Shown here piece by piece: positions 33,902 through 42,496 of a stretch of 64,000 bases of DNA. A program made the position numbers and the translations under genes. Positions within the stretch are counted from its first letter, which is position 1; each line of letters starts with the position of its first letter. This DNA is from Chitinophagaceae bacterium UBA7600 (lineage in GTDB: Bacteria > Bacteroidota > Bacteroidia > Chitinophagales > Chitinophagaceae). The notes under the pieces are model-generated. The model had not been told where the DNA came from. It made no database searches and saw nothing but the letters and a program-made list of their open reading frames with translations. Where the stretch lies: NCBI GenBank assembly GCA_002478885.1, contig DLKC01000052.1:1-64000 (forward strand), given 5' to 3'.

Positions 33902-34948
33902 ATGCCAAAAACTAGACTAGCTGGAATAGGAATGTATGTTCCGAAAAACATCATCAAGAACGACGACCTAAAAAAATACATGGATACCAGCGATGAATGG
34001 ATCCGTGCAAACACCGGAATCCAGGAAAGGCGCTACGCTAACCGCGACGATGAAACCACCGCAACCATGGGTATTGAAGCTGCCAAAGCAGCTATTGAAA
34101 ATGCAGGGTTAACTCCCAAAGACATCGACTTTATTATTTTCGCTACCCTGTGTCCCGATTATTATTTCCCCGGCTGTGGCGTGCTTGTACAACGCGAACT
34201 TGGCATTACAGACATTGGCGCACTTGATGTGCGTAACCAATGCAGCGGTTTTATCTACTCGCTTAGCGTTGGTGACCAATTCATCAGATCGGGCATGTAT
34301 AAAAATGTATTGGTAATCGGCAGTGAAAAGCACAGCTATGCGCTGGACTTTACCACCAGGGGCCGGCAGGTAACAGCCATGTTTGGCGATGGTGCCGGGG
34401 CCGTTGTACTGCAACCCACAGAAGATGCTTCTCAATCGATACTAAGCACGCACCTGCACAGTGATGGCAGTGGTGCTGAACAAAATGTAGTATTTAACCC
34501 CGGTTCTCACTCCAATCATTGGGCTAAAGATGTAGCAGACTACGATCCTTCCGACTGGGGCGAACAGTATGTAAGCCACAATATGATCAACAAGGGCCAG
34601 ATATTTCCTACAATGGTTGGATCTGCCGTTATGAAAAAGGCGATCGTGAAACTGCCCGAAGTAGTGAACGAAGCGTTAGCAGCTAATGGGAAAACGCTTA
34701 GCGATTTAAATATGCTTATTCTTAACCAGAGCAATTTGCGCATTGCAGAATTCGTGCAGCAAAAGCTTGGGCTTAGCAACGACCAGGTTTACACCAACAT
34801 TCACAAATATGGCAACACAACGGCCGCTTCTATCCCCATCGCGCTTTATGAAGCTGCAGCGATGGGTAAGATAAAGAAAGGCGATCTTGTTTGTGTGGCA
34901 TCCTACGGAAGCGGCATTACCTGGGCCAGTGCATTGTTTTACTGGTAG
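33902..34948 (+). CDS. FabH-family (KAS III-like) enzyme lacking the catalytic His
   Basis: The 348-residue protein aligns with FabH along its length: WIRANTGIQERRYA, Cys114 in RNQCSGFIYS, the FGDGAGAVVL loop and Asn305 in KYGNTTAASI. The position of the catalytic His (IPHQAN in FabH) reads ILNQSNLRI, with Asn275 replacing His. KAS III needs Cys-His-Asn to decarboxylate malonyl-ACP, so this protein may transfer acyl groups or condense without decarboxylation, or take part in a specialised lipid or secondary-metabolite pathway. It stands alone and is not in a fab cluster. I leave the gene symbol empty because activity as FabH is doubtful. Confidence 0.87.
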   Translation: MPKTRLAGIGMYVPKNIIKNDDLKKYMDTSDEWIRANTGIQERRYANRDDETTATMGIEAAKAAIENAGLTPKDIDFIIFATLCPDYYFPGCGVLVQRELGITDIGALDVRNQCSGFIYSLSVGDQFIRSGMYKNVLVIGSEKHSYALDFTTRGRQVTAMFGDGAGAVVLQPTEDASQSILSTHLHSDGSGAEQNVVFNPGSHSNHWAKDVADYDPSDWGEQYVSHNMINKGQIFPTMVGSAVMKKAIVKLPEVVNEALAANGKTLSDLNMLILNQSNLRIAEFVQQKLGLSNDQVYTNIHKYGNTTAASIPIALYEAAAMGKIKKGDLVCVASYGSGITWASALFYW

Positions 34949-35000
34949 TATTTTTTCCTGATTTTTTTGTAACCAGCTGCTGCACTTTTGGCGCCGCCTG

Positions 35001-35062
35001 TTGTGTCACTCACTTGTGCGTTCAGATCAATAGTGAACAAAAAGTACAAGGGTGCGACGCAA
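35001..35062. repeat. Paired 19-bp inverted-repeat element (62 bp)
   Basis: Left end TTGTGTCACTCACTTGTGC (35001-35019) and right end GTACAAGGGTGCGACGCAA (35044-35062) face each other across 24 bp. The element sits between two converging genes. Confidence 0.85.
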
Positions 35063-35102
35063 CAAAAGCCGATTGCTGTACTGCAGTTTGTTTCAAAATA
35101 AA

Positions 35103-35139
35103 AAAATCGCCTTAATGAATAATTCGTCAAGGCGATTTT
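35103..35139. terminator. Bidirectional terminator
   Basis: AAAATCGCCTT / AAGGCGATTTT forms a perfect 11-bp stem with 15-nt loop and T-runs on both strands. It serves the converging genes ending at 34948 and 35155. Confidence 0.85.
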
Positions 35140-35154
35140 ATTTTAGGTTGAACG

Positions 35155-38100
35155 CTACTTTAACGCAGCAATATTTTCTACTATTTTCATTTGTGTATTT
35201 TTTGAAGATGCACCGGTAACGTCTTTGCCTTTATAAACCCGGGCCAGCCAAAGCTTTACATCCGGGTTCCGTGCTTCACTTAATTTTTTATCAACCAGGT
35301 CATCAGCCTGCTGCGACTTGCCGGTCTTTTGCAAGGCCAGCGCCTGTATTATGGTATTTACGTCGTTGAGGTTAGTGCGTGTATCATTTGCAACTTTTTG
35401 AAAAAGCAGATCGGCTTCTGGCTTCTTTTTCATAGCGGCGAGGCAGAGTGCCTGGAGATAATCTTCGGCTCTCGCATCGATATCTTCCTCATACGGTTTA
35501 CCTACACCCAGGTTATCGGGCCATTGCCTGGCGGTGTTGATGTGTTGCAAAGCCGTTTTGAAGCTTCCTTTTTTGTAATCTTCAATCGCCTGCATCATCG
35601 ATGCTTCATAATATAAGGCATGACCGTCTGTTGCGCCTTCAAAAGGTATAATGTTAAGCTTCGACAACACTGCTTCGCTTTCTTTAAACTGTTTGTTCGC
35701 AGAAAGACATTTTGCATGCAGCATACCCATGATGTAATCATTGGGCTTTGTATTGTAGTAAGCGGTAGTGATGGCAAGTGCTTTTGTAATGTCCCCGTTG
35801 TCTAAATAATATTGAGCAAGCGATCTTTTATAGCGCCATTCATTGTTATCAAGCTCAACAGCTTTCAGCAAATCTTTTTCCTTCGCGTTGGCATTCAGCG
35901 GGTAGAGCGCAGCTCTTGCAGCATAAAACAACGCTGCATCGGGTTTATCGCCAAGCGAACCAAATAATTCCGCAGCATCATCTTTGCGGTTGCGGTTGTT
36001 CATGAGCAACGCAAGGTAATAACGTGGTTTCCAGTCGTCTGTTTTCGTGATCAGCCAGCGCAACATTCTCTCGTCTTCTGAACGGAAAGGCAGCACAAAT
36101 GCCGGCGACATCGACGACGCTTTTTTTATGTTTTCGCCGGAATTATTTCCGAGTTGGTATGCGATATACTCCTGCCAGTAATCAATCATTGCTGCATCGG
36201 GTGACAAGCGGAGTACCTTGCCAGCTTCCTCCAGCAGGTTAAGATTATAGTAATCCATCGCCAGTTCCAGGTAAGTTTGATAGGGTGTTTCGCTTCTTAT
36301 TGATGCCACAAAATTGTCTTTGTCTTTTGCATCGCTGCTCCACAAATATTTTTCAAAGAGCACAAACTGGTTCAGCGGGTCGTAGCCAAGAATGTTTTGC
36401 ATTTCCTGTTTTGCAGCAGCAGCATCATTCAGTTTACGGTAAACGAGGCATTTCAATTGTCTTGCCACGGTGTTCCTGTTGTTGAACTGTAATGATTTTT
36501 CTGCGTACAATAAGCTTTTGTCATAATTCTGCTCCACAAGGTAAATGCTGCTTAACTCTGCATAGGAAGCGCAGCGGTATGCAGGCGAAAGTGTGGCAAG
36601 ATCAAATCCATCTTTTGCGTCGGTATATTTTTTTAATGCAGCATTGGCAAGGCCGTAATAATAGTTCGCGGCACCATCATGCGTATCAATGCTCAATGCC
36701 CTTTTTGCCAGTGTAAGCGCGTCGTCGTAGCGCATGTTTACGTACATCAGTGCAGCGAGTTTTGTAAGCGAGGGAATAAAATTACTGTCAAGCTGCACGC
36801 TCGATGTGAGCTTCTCCTCCGCCTGCGCATACAACCGCTGATCATAATATTCTTTCCCCGCGACATATAAACCGTAGGCGCTGTTCCAGTCAAAATTCTG
36901 TGGCGCATCCACAGGGCGCGCAAGATTGCCATCGCCGGGTTCCGAGCTCCATTGCAGTTTAGTTACTCCCAGTGAGGCAACAAGGCTGCCGGTATTGACT
37001 TCGGTTTTTACGGAATCAGTAAACGTTTGTAATGGTTTCAGCTGAAGTTTTTTACTATAGATATTTTTGGTGCCGTCCTTTACGGTAAGTTCATCGGCTA
37101 TTGACTGCGCCGGGCAAAATGAAATCTTTAACCAGCCATTTTCATAGCGGACATTTAATGCGCCATATTCATTTGCTTTTACAAATCCCTTGGTGTGCAT
37201 TACCGGATACCAGTATTCAGTCCATTCATCTGTAGAGAAAGGTTCAAAATCAACATGCTTAAAGGGTGTTAGCGTGCTGCCTTCGGCATTCTGGTTGAAC
37301 AGGCGGCCTGACTGTATTTCTGAATACTGGCCATCATTGTCGGTAAGCAGCTTATCCCAGATCATACCCTGTTGTGACAGGCCCCAGATCCATATCTTTT
37401 TTCCGGCTTTGTCGTCGTGTGAGCCATAGCGCGCCATGCCATAATCGTCCTCATGCCAGTAGGCACCAAAGAAATCGGTGTACTTGCCAAACACGTGATA
37501 CGATTTGTAGGTTCCGAAATTGTTCTGCTCGTAAAAATTGATCTGTTTCTTTTGTGTTTTGTTGTATGGCCAATCCGCGTATTCCCCTTCATGACCAATA
37601 TACCTGGTGCCAGGATAAATATATTCAAGGTTACCTTTTGTTTTAATGCCCACGTTCATCCAGTGATAATAGGGCTGCTCAACGGGGTTGCTGTTATGCC
37701 AGTACGATTTTGTGGTAAAATATGCTTTGTCTTTCGGCATGTTTATTTCAATGCGCCAGTTGGTTCTCGTCAACAGGTCGAGCCAACCGATAATACAGCT
37801 TACACTGCCATCACTGTTTTCTGTTGTCTTGTATTCAACCGGTGCTGCGCAATTCGGCGTGTGGCCGATGATGCCATAGTTTGCCTCAATGCCACCACTT
37901 GTCCATGGCCCACGCATGGCCACATCGCGAAACTTTACCACGTGATTGTAATAGATAAAATCTTTGCCTGTAGCTTTTTCTGTCGCAGCCCAGATTTTAC
38001 CACCTACTTCGGGCAATATCATTACGCGGATGTAATCATTTTCCAGTTCCACCACTTTCCATTCTTTTTGTACCGGTGTGGAGGTAAACCCGTCGAACCG

Positions 38101-38265
38101 GAAATAAGGATAAATCCTCTGGACAGGGGGAACGGGGTCGGGATCCGAATACGGATAAGTTGTAAACGTTTTCTTATATTCTTTAACCGTTGAGTTGTTG
38201 TTCTGCGCAAATGCAACACTGCATAATAGCAAAGCCGTAAAATTCAGGATCAGTTTTTTCTGCAT
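35155..38265 (-). CDS. Secreted DUF5107/TPR protein
   Basis: The 1036-residue protein has a signal peptide (LNFTALLLCSVAFAQ). Residues about 45-350 match DUF5107, a mutarotase-like beta-sandwich (VRVMILPEVGGKIWAATEK-type segment, ANYGIIGHTPNCAAP, YYHWMNVGIKT). Residues about 480-1000 hold many TPR helix pairs (ALTLAKRALSIDTHDGAANY, SLLYAEKSLQFNNRNTVARQ). The combination is common in secreted carbohydrate-associated proteins of Bacteroidota, but no enzymatic activity has been assigned that I can name with certainty. It lies downstream of the ADP-ribosylglycohydrolase-like gene, same strand, with a 220-bp gap. Confidence 0.88.
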   Translation of the reverse strand: MQKKLILNFTALLLCSVAFAQNNNSTVKEYKKTFTTYPYSDPDPVPPVQRIYPYFRFDGFTSTPVQKEWKVVELENDYIRVMILPEVGGKIWAATEKATGKDFIYYNHVVKFRDVAMRGPWTSGGIEANYGIIGHTPNCAAPVEYKTTENSDGSVSCIIGWLDLLTRTNWRIEINMPKDKAYFTTKSYWHNSNPVEQPYYHWMNVGIKTKGNLEYIYPGTRYIGHEGEYADWPYNKTQKKQINFYEQNNFGTYKSYHVFGKYTDFFGAYWHEDDYGMARYGSHDDKAGKKIWIWGLSQQGMIWDKLLTDNDGQYSEIQSGRLFNQNAEGSTLTPFKHVDFEPFSTDEWTEYWYPVMHTKGFVKANEYGALNVRYENGWLKISFCPAQSIADELTVKDGTKNIYSKKLQLKPLQTFTDSVKTEVNTGSLVASLGVTKLQWSSEPGDGNLARPVDAPQNFDWNSAYGLYVAGKEYYDQRLYAQAEEKLTSSVQLDSNFIPSLTKLAALMYVNMRYDDALTLAKRALSIDTHDGAANYYYGLANAALKKYTDAKDGFDLATLSPAYRCASYAELSSIYLVEQNYDKSLLYAEKSLQFNNRNTVARQLKCLVYRKLNDAAAAKQEMQNILGYDPLNQFVLFEKYLWSSDAKDKDNFVASIRSETPYQTYLELAMDYYNLNLLEEAGKVLRLSPDAAMIDYWQEYIAYQLGNNSGENIKKASSMSPAFVLPFRSEDERMLRWLITKTDDWKPRYYLALLMNNRNRKDDAAELFGSLGDKPDAALFYAARAALYPLNANAKEKDLLKAVELDNNEWRYKRSLAQYYLDNGDITKALAITTAYYNTKPNDYIMGMLHAKCLSANKQFKESEAVLSKLNIIPFEGATDGHALYYEASMMQAIEDYKKGSFKTALQHINTARQWPDNLGVGKPYEEDIDARAEDYLQALCLAAMKKKPEADLLFQKVANDTRTNLNDVNTIIQALALQKTGKSQQADDLVDKKLSEARNPDVKLWLARVYKGKDVTGASSKNTQMKIVENIAALK

Positions 38266-38414
38266 AACGATCGTTTCAGCTGATGAAAAATCAAGATTCC
38301 AAAATTAGTCATTGCACGCGGCAACGGCATGCAGCGATCGCAAATAAGGCAAACGTTTGAGCGGGGGCGGATGAAGTTTTATTGACAGGGCTGCATTGCC
38401 CATGGCGTCGTTCC

Positions 38415-38433
38415 TTGCGTCGCACTCCTGTAC
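38415..38433. repeat. 19-bp intergenic repeat (left-end form)
   Basis: TTGCGTCGCACTCCTGTAC, one mismatch to the consensus. It lies in the 220-bp gap between the two minus-strand genes. Confidence 0.85.
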
Positions 38434-38485
38434 TTTGGCCCATCGAATAAACAAGTAGTATCATGGAAATTAAAGCATGCAAGAT

Positions 38486-40030
38486 TTACTTGCCTGCGGC
38501 TTTCATGTTGGCCTGTATACCATCTACCGGGTGGTCAGCATAAATGATGGCTTCGCCCAAATTCACCTTGTGATCAGCAGATGGATTGGCAATTTTTATT
38601 TCAACACTGTGTTTGCCTTTAGGAAGGTCGTAGTTCCAGCAAAGTTCGTTGCTGCGCGTTCTGTAACTCACCGGCACCGGGTGCGTTTCTGTTTTCTTTC
38701 CATCAACATACACTTCTGCCTGGTAAACATAATCAGATGTGCTTGCCCATGGAGAGGCATCGCCTGTTAATACAAAGCCTGTTCCTTCAAACTCAAATAA
38801 CGCAACTTTATCTTTTTCTTTCCACTGTACCGGTATCCTGGCAACCGGGTAAAGACCATCAAAACTCTTTTCAAATTTTACTGTTTTTGGCTCCTGCGCA
38901 GCAATAATGATTTTATCGCCGGAAACTTTGCCGCCATTTTTTTCAATGTTGGCAATTGCGTGTTTATAGCCAATGTTGTACACAGTATTTAAACTCATGG
39001 TTGTGTACTTGAAGTCAATGCTTTCTGCTTCACTTAAGCCCTGTTTCCAGAATGCCGGGATTTTATCGTAACCCAGTATGGTGCCGAGTATTCCGCCAAC
39101 GGTTGAGGGGTTGCAATCTGCATCCTGGCCACATCTTGTTGCAATTTCCAGGGATTTGGTGAAATCGCCGTCGCCGTACAAAAGCCCGATCACTACATAA
39201 GCGGCGTTTACTTTTGCATCAATATTGAATGGTGCAAAAACGCCGTCGGGACAACCGATATCATTGGCCCATTTACGCTGTACTTCCAGCCAGGTTTGTT
39301 TCCAGTCATTGGGGTATTTTTTATGCCACTCCACCACGTCATGAATGGTTTGGTAAAACTCACTCTGTTGCGGAATAGTTTTCAATCCTTCATTTACGAT
39401 GTGGTTAATGTCGCCGGAGGTGAATGCTGTTGCATACATTGCCCCGATAAATACTCCACCATACCAGCCATCGCCATAGTTCATAATGTGCCCAATCTTA
39501 TCACTGATCGCTGATGCTGTGTTAGGCATTGCGGGGCTCATCAACCCTGCGAAATCGCTTTCGATCTGGTAGTCGATACAGTCTGCATGCGGGTTGTTTT
39601 TCCAGTAGCCACTCTGCGGCGCTTTTATACCGTTGAGAATATTATACCGCCCGCTTTGATTGGCATGCCACAAAACATAGCCTGCATTTGCGTAGGCGTT
39701 CGAGAAAGAGTCCAATGGTGCATCAAGGCCATACTTTTCGAAGACATCTACAAAAGTGAGATCCATGTACAGATCGTCGTAGAGACCGGGATTATCGAGC
39801 ATATTCTTTTTAAGCAAAGTATTGTTCCACATCAGCTGCTGGTAGTCGCCGATGAAGGTGCCCATAAAATGAAACTCATATGGCCCGCCGAATGTGACAC
39901 CAATGGTTTGCCCGGCCCAGCCTCCTTTTATTTTGTTTTTAAGAACGTCTTTTGAAATAGTAATGGTCTTTTGCGCCGGAAGACTTTGTGAAGCAATTAA
40001 AAGAGCAATAGCAGCAATCATTTTTTTCAT
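38486..40030 (-). CDS. Secreted ADP-ribosylglycohydrolase-like protein
   Basis: The 514-residue protein has a signal peptide (AAIALLIASQSLPAQ). Residues about 30-370 show the DraG/ARH helical fold: IKGGWAGQTIGVTFGGP, YDDLYMDLTFVDVFEKYG and RCGQDADCNPSTVGGILG, corresponding to the two Mg-binding acidic motifs (usually DDT and GGDTDTNA). The C-terminal 130 residues form a beta-sandwich (VALFEFEGTGFVL, HSVEIKIANPSADHKV). ADP-ribosylglycohydrolases normally act in the cytosol on modified proteins; an exported member probably has another N- or O-glycoside substrate, and one use in this phylum seems to be carbohydrate metabolism. It is divergent from fumC. Confidence 0.85.
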   Translation of the reverse strand: MKKMIAAIALLIASQSLPAQKTITISKDVLKNKIKGGWAGQTIGVTFGGPYEFHFMGTFIGDYQQLMWNNTLLKKNMLDNPGLYDDLYMDLTFVDVFEKYGLDAPLDSFSNAYANAGYVLWHANQSGRYNILNGIKAPQSGYWKNNPHADCIDYQIESDFAGLMSPAMPNTASAISDKIGHIMNYGDGWYGGVFIGAMYATAFTSGDINHIVNEGLKTIPQQSEFYQTIHDVVEWHKKYPNDWKQTWLEVQRKWANDIGCPDGVFAPFNIDAKVNAAYVVIGLLYGDGDFTKSLEIATRCGQDADCNPSTVGGILGTILGYDKIPAFWKQGLSEAESIDFKYTTMSLNTVYNIGYKHAIANIEKNGGKVSGDKIIIAAQEPKTVKFEKSFDGLYPVARIPVQWKEKDKVALFEFEGTGFVLTGDASPWASTSDYVYQAEVYVDGKKTETHPVPVSYRTRSNELCWNYDLPKGKHSVEIKIANPSADHKVNLGEAIIYADHPVDGIQANMKAAGK

Positions 40031-40106
40031 GTATAGAAAGTTTTATCGTGAACCGCCAGTCGTCAATATTTGTTGCATGCTCGTATTGTTGCAGTCTCTT
40101 CAAAAT

Positions 40107-40125
40107 GTACAAGTGTGCGACGCAA
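40107..40125. repeat. 19-bp intergenic repeat (right-end form)
   Basis: GTACAAGTGTGCGACGCAA, one mismatch to the consensus, followed by CCGGCGATGCC. It lies in the divergent promoter region upstream of fumC. Confidence 0.85.
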
Positions 40126-40191
40126 CCGGCGATGCCAAAAGCGCCAAAGCCGGGCATATAAAAATCATCAAACACAAATCTCTTTGAGCCC

Positions 40192-40199
40192 TACCTTTG
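40192..40199 (+). promoter_or_regulatory. -7 element of the fumC promoter
   Basis: TACCTTTG matches TAnnTTTG perfectly, 22 bp before the fumC ATG. No clear TTTG is seen at the -33 position. Confidence 0.55.
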
Positions 40200-40220
40200 C
40201 GCAACTAAAAATAAGCCATA

Positions 40221-41627
40221 ATGGAATACCGTATAGAAAAAGATACCATGGGCGAAGTGAAGGTTCCCGCCAATGTGTACTGGGGCGCGCAAACGCAACG
40301 CAGCATTGAGAATTTTAAGATTGCACAGGACATTAATAAGATGCCGAAGCCGATCATACAGGCGTTTGCTTACCTGAAAAAAGCGGCCGCAATAACCAAC
40401 CACGAATTGGGTGTGCTGCCTGTTGAAAAGCTTGCTGCAATTGCGCAGGTTTGCGATGAGATTCTTGCCAATAAGCTCGACGACCAGTTTCCGTTAGTGA
40501 TCTGGCAAACAGGAAGCGGCACACAAAGCAATATGAATGTAAATGAAGTGGTGGCTTACCGTGCACACGTGATCAAAGGCGGCGCACTTACCGATAAAGA
40601 TAAATTCCTGCATCCTAACGATGATGTGAACAAATCACAATCATCGAACGACACTTTTCCTACGGCTATGCATATCGCTGCCTATAAAGTGTTGGTGGAA
40701 ACAACTATTCCCGGCATTGAAAAACTGCGTGATACCCTCGCTGAAAAAAGTAAGGCGTTTATGCATGTGGTAAAGATCGGCCGCACCCATTTTATGGATG
40801 CAACACCGCTTACAGTGGGGCAAGAGTTCAGTGGTTATGTTGCACAGTTGACGCATGGTCTGAAAGCGATCAAAAATACCTTATCGCACTTAAGCGAACT
40901 TGCATTGGGAGGAACGGCTGTCGGCACAGGTATTAACACACCAAAAGGCTATTCAGCACTTGTTGCAAAGAATATTGCGGAATTAACAGGTCTTCCTTTC
41001 GTTACCGCAGAGAACAAATTTGAAGCGCTTGCCGCACACGATGCTATTGTTGAAGCGCACGGCGCCTTGAAAACCGTTGCGGTTAGTTTAATGAAAATCG
41101 CCAATGATATACGTATGCTTAGCAGTGGACCAAGGAGCGGTATTGGTGAATTGTTTATTCCTGACAATGAGCCGGGCTCATCTATTATGCCGGGCAAGGT
41201 AAACCCAACGCAGTGCGAAGCTTTGACCATGATTGCTGCGCAGGTATTGGGTAACGACGTTGCTATTAACATCGGCGGTGCAACCGGTCATTTTGAACTG
41301 AATGTTTTTAAGCCGGTGATGATCGCGAACTTCCTGCACAGTGCAAGGCTGATTGGAGAGGGCTGTGTAAGCTTTAACGATAAATGCGCTGTAGGTATTG
41401 AACCTATTGAAGCCAACATTAAAAAGCATGTAGATAATTCGCTGATGCTTGTAACTTCGCTTAATACAAAGATCGGCTACTATAAAGCGGCTGAAATTGC
41501 ACAGAAAGCGCATAAAGAACATACGACGTTGAAAGAGATGGCTGTGAAACTTGGTTACGTTACACCCGAAGAGTTTGATGAATGGGTAGTGCCTGCAGGT
41601 ATGGTGGGAGAAATAATCAATCAATGA
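40221..41627 (+). CDS. fumC: Class II fumarate hydratase
   Basis: The 468-residue protein matches FumC across its length: the N-terminal [39 protein letters not shown], the active-site loop [16 protein letters not shown] (about residues 318-333) and the C-terminal helix bundle. It interconverts fumarate and malate in the TCA cycle, cytoplasm, without an Fe-S cluster. The usual length is about 460-470. It is monocistronic, with its own -7 element and a strong terminator. Confidence 0.97.
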   Translation: MEYRIEKDTMGEVKVPANVYWGAQTQRSIENFKIAQDINKMPKPIIQAFAYLKKAAAITNHELGVLPVEKLAAIAQVCDEILANKLDDQFPLVIWQTGSGTQSNMNVNEVVAYRAHVIKGGALTDKDKFLHPNDDVNKSQSSNDTFPTAMHIAAYKVLVETTIPGIEKLRDTLAEKSKAFMHVVKIGRTHFMDATPLTVGQEFSGYVAQLTHGLKAIKNTLSHLSELALGGTAVGTGINTPKGYSALVAKNIAELTGLPFVTAENKFEALAAHDAIVEAHGALKTVAVSLMKIANDIRMLSSGPRSGIGELFIPDNEPGSSIMPGKVNPTQCEALTMIAAQVLGNDVAINIGGATGHFELNVFKPVMIANFLHSARLIGEGCVSFNDKCAVGIEPIEANIKKHVDNSLMLVTSLNTKIGYYKAAEIAQKAHKEHTTLKEMAVKLGYVTPEEFDEWVVPAGMVGEIINQ

Positions 41628-41651
41628 GACTTTTAAAAACAGGTAAATAGG

Positions 41652-41686
41652 AAAACCGCGTTCATCTCCTGAACGCGGTTTTTTTT
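41652..41686 (+). terminator. Rho-independent terminator of fumC
   Basis: AAAACCGCGTTCA / TGAACGCGGTTTT, a 13-bp perfect stem followed by a T-run, 24 bp after the stop. Confidence 0.92.
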
Positions 41687-42496
41687 GCCCACGCAGGCAT
41701 TAAAGCGGCAAGCGTTCGTTCTTACAACTTAAGCTTGACCCGGCTGACCGCAAAAGTTCAGCAATTCCAGGCAGGCAATAACTTTATGCAGCACTGACAG
41801 GCGACCATATTCTTTTTTTATTTTATTTTTTTCTAACAATTTAAGCGGCTTGCTAACCACAATTTTTATCGACCGGGCCTTTTCATGAGGTTTGTCTATG
41901 CTTTGCGTACATTGCTTAAACAGATTGTTTCCGTAGTTATAAAATAACGGGCCTCGCAGCAAAAATATTTTTCTTTTGCCTGATTTTTTTTCTACATTCA
42001 TACACTTAACCAATAACTCATAAGCTCAGTAACAGTCCAGGCTAACAGCAAGCGGAAATTAATTTTAGACCAGGATTTATTTTTAACAAGTGCTTCGATG
42101 ATCACCAGAAAGGTCTGTCTCATTTTTACCAGTTCAGTCTTCCTTTTGATCTGCCCGACCAGGTTGTTTCTGCCCCAGGAAATTGAAAGCACTTTGGTAA
42201 TTTTAAGTTAAAGCCCGATATGTGTTTACCTGTACCGAATTGTTTTTTGAGCTCCTTACTTTAGCTGTATCCCTGGTCAGCTGTTGCGCAATAACCGCAG
42301 CGCTAAAAGGCAGTCCCCTCAACTGCCACCTTGATTTATGAAAATGGGCAGTCCATAAGACTGCACTATGCCGCGACCCTGCAATAGCGAAAGGTTTGTG
42401 ACACAATGGATATATGTTTTAAGAAGCGCACAATAGGTTCGACTATCAAATCAGTATTACCTGAATATTTCAATTTTTGTATCAAAACTTAAGCAC
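41687..42496. other. Long intergenic region
   Basis: About 810 bp hold no convincing gene; short minus-strand frames (41729-42013, 41998-42192, 42203-42406) lack family motifs and overlap each other. The sequence is AT-rich near 41810-41990. It probably includes the promoter of the M4 protease gene. Nothing else was recognised. Confidence 0.5.

Noticed and set aside
41729..42406. Three short minus-strand frames between fumC and the M4 protease gene
   Set aside because: Overlapping, motif-free and without convincing starts (TTG for the longest).
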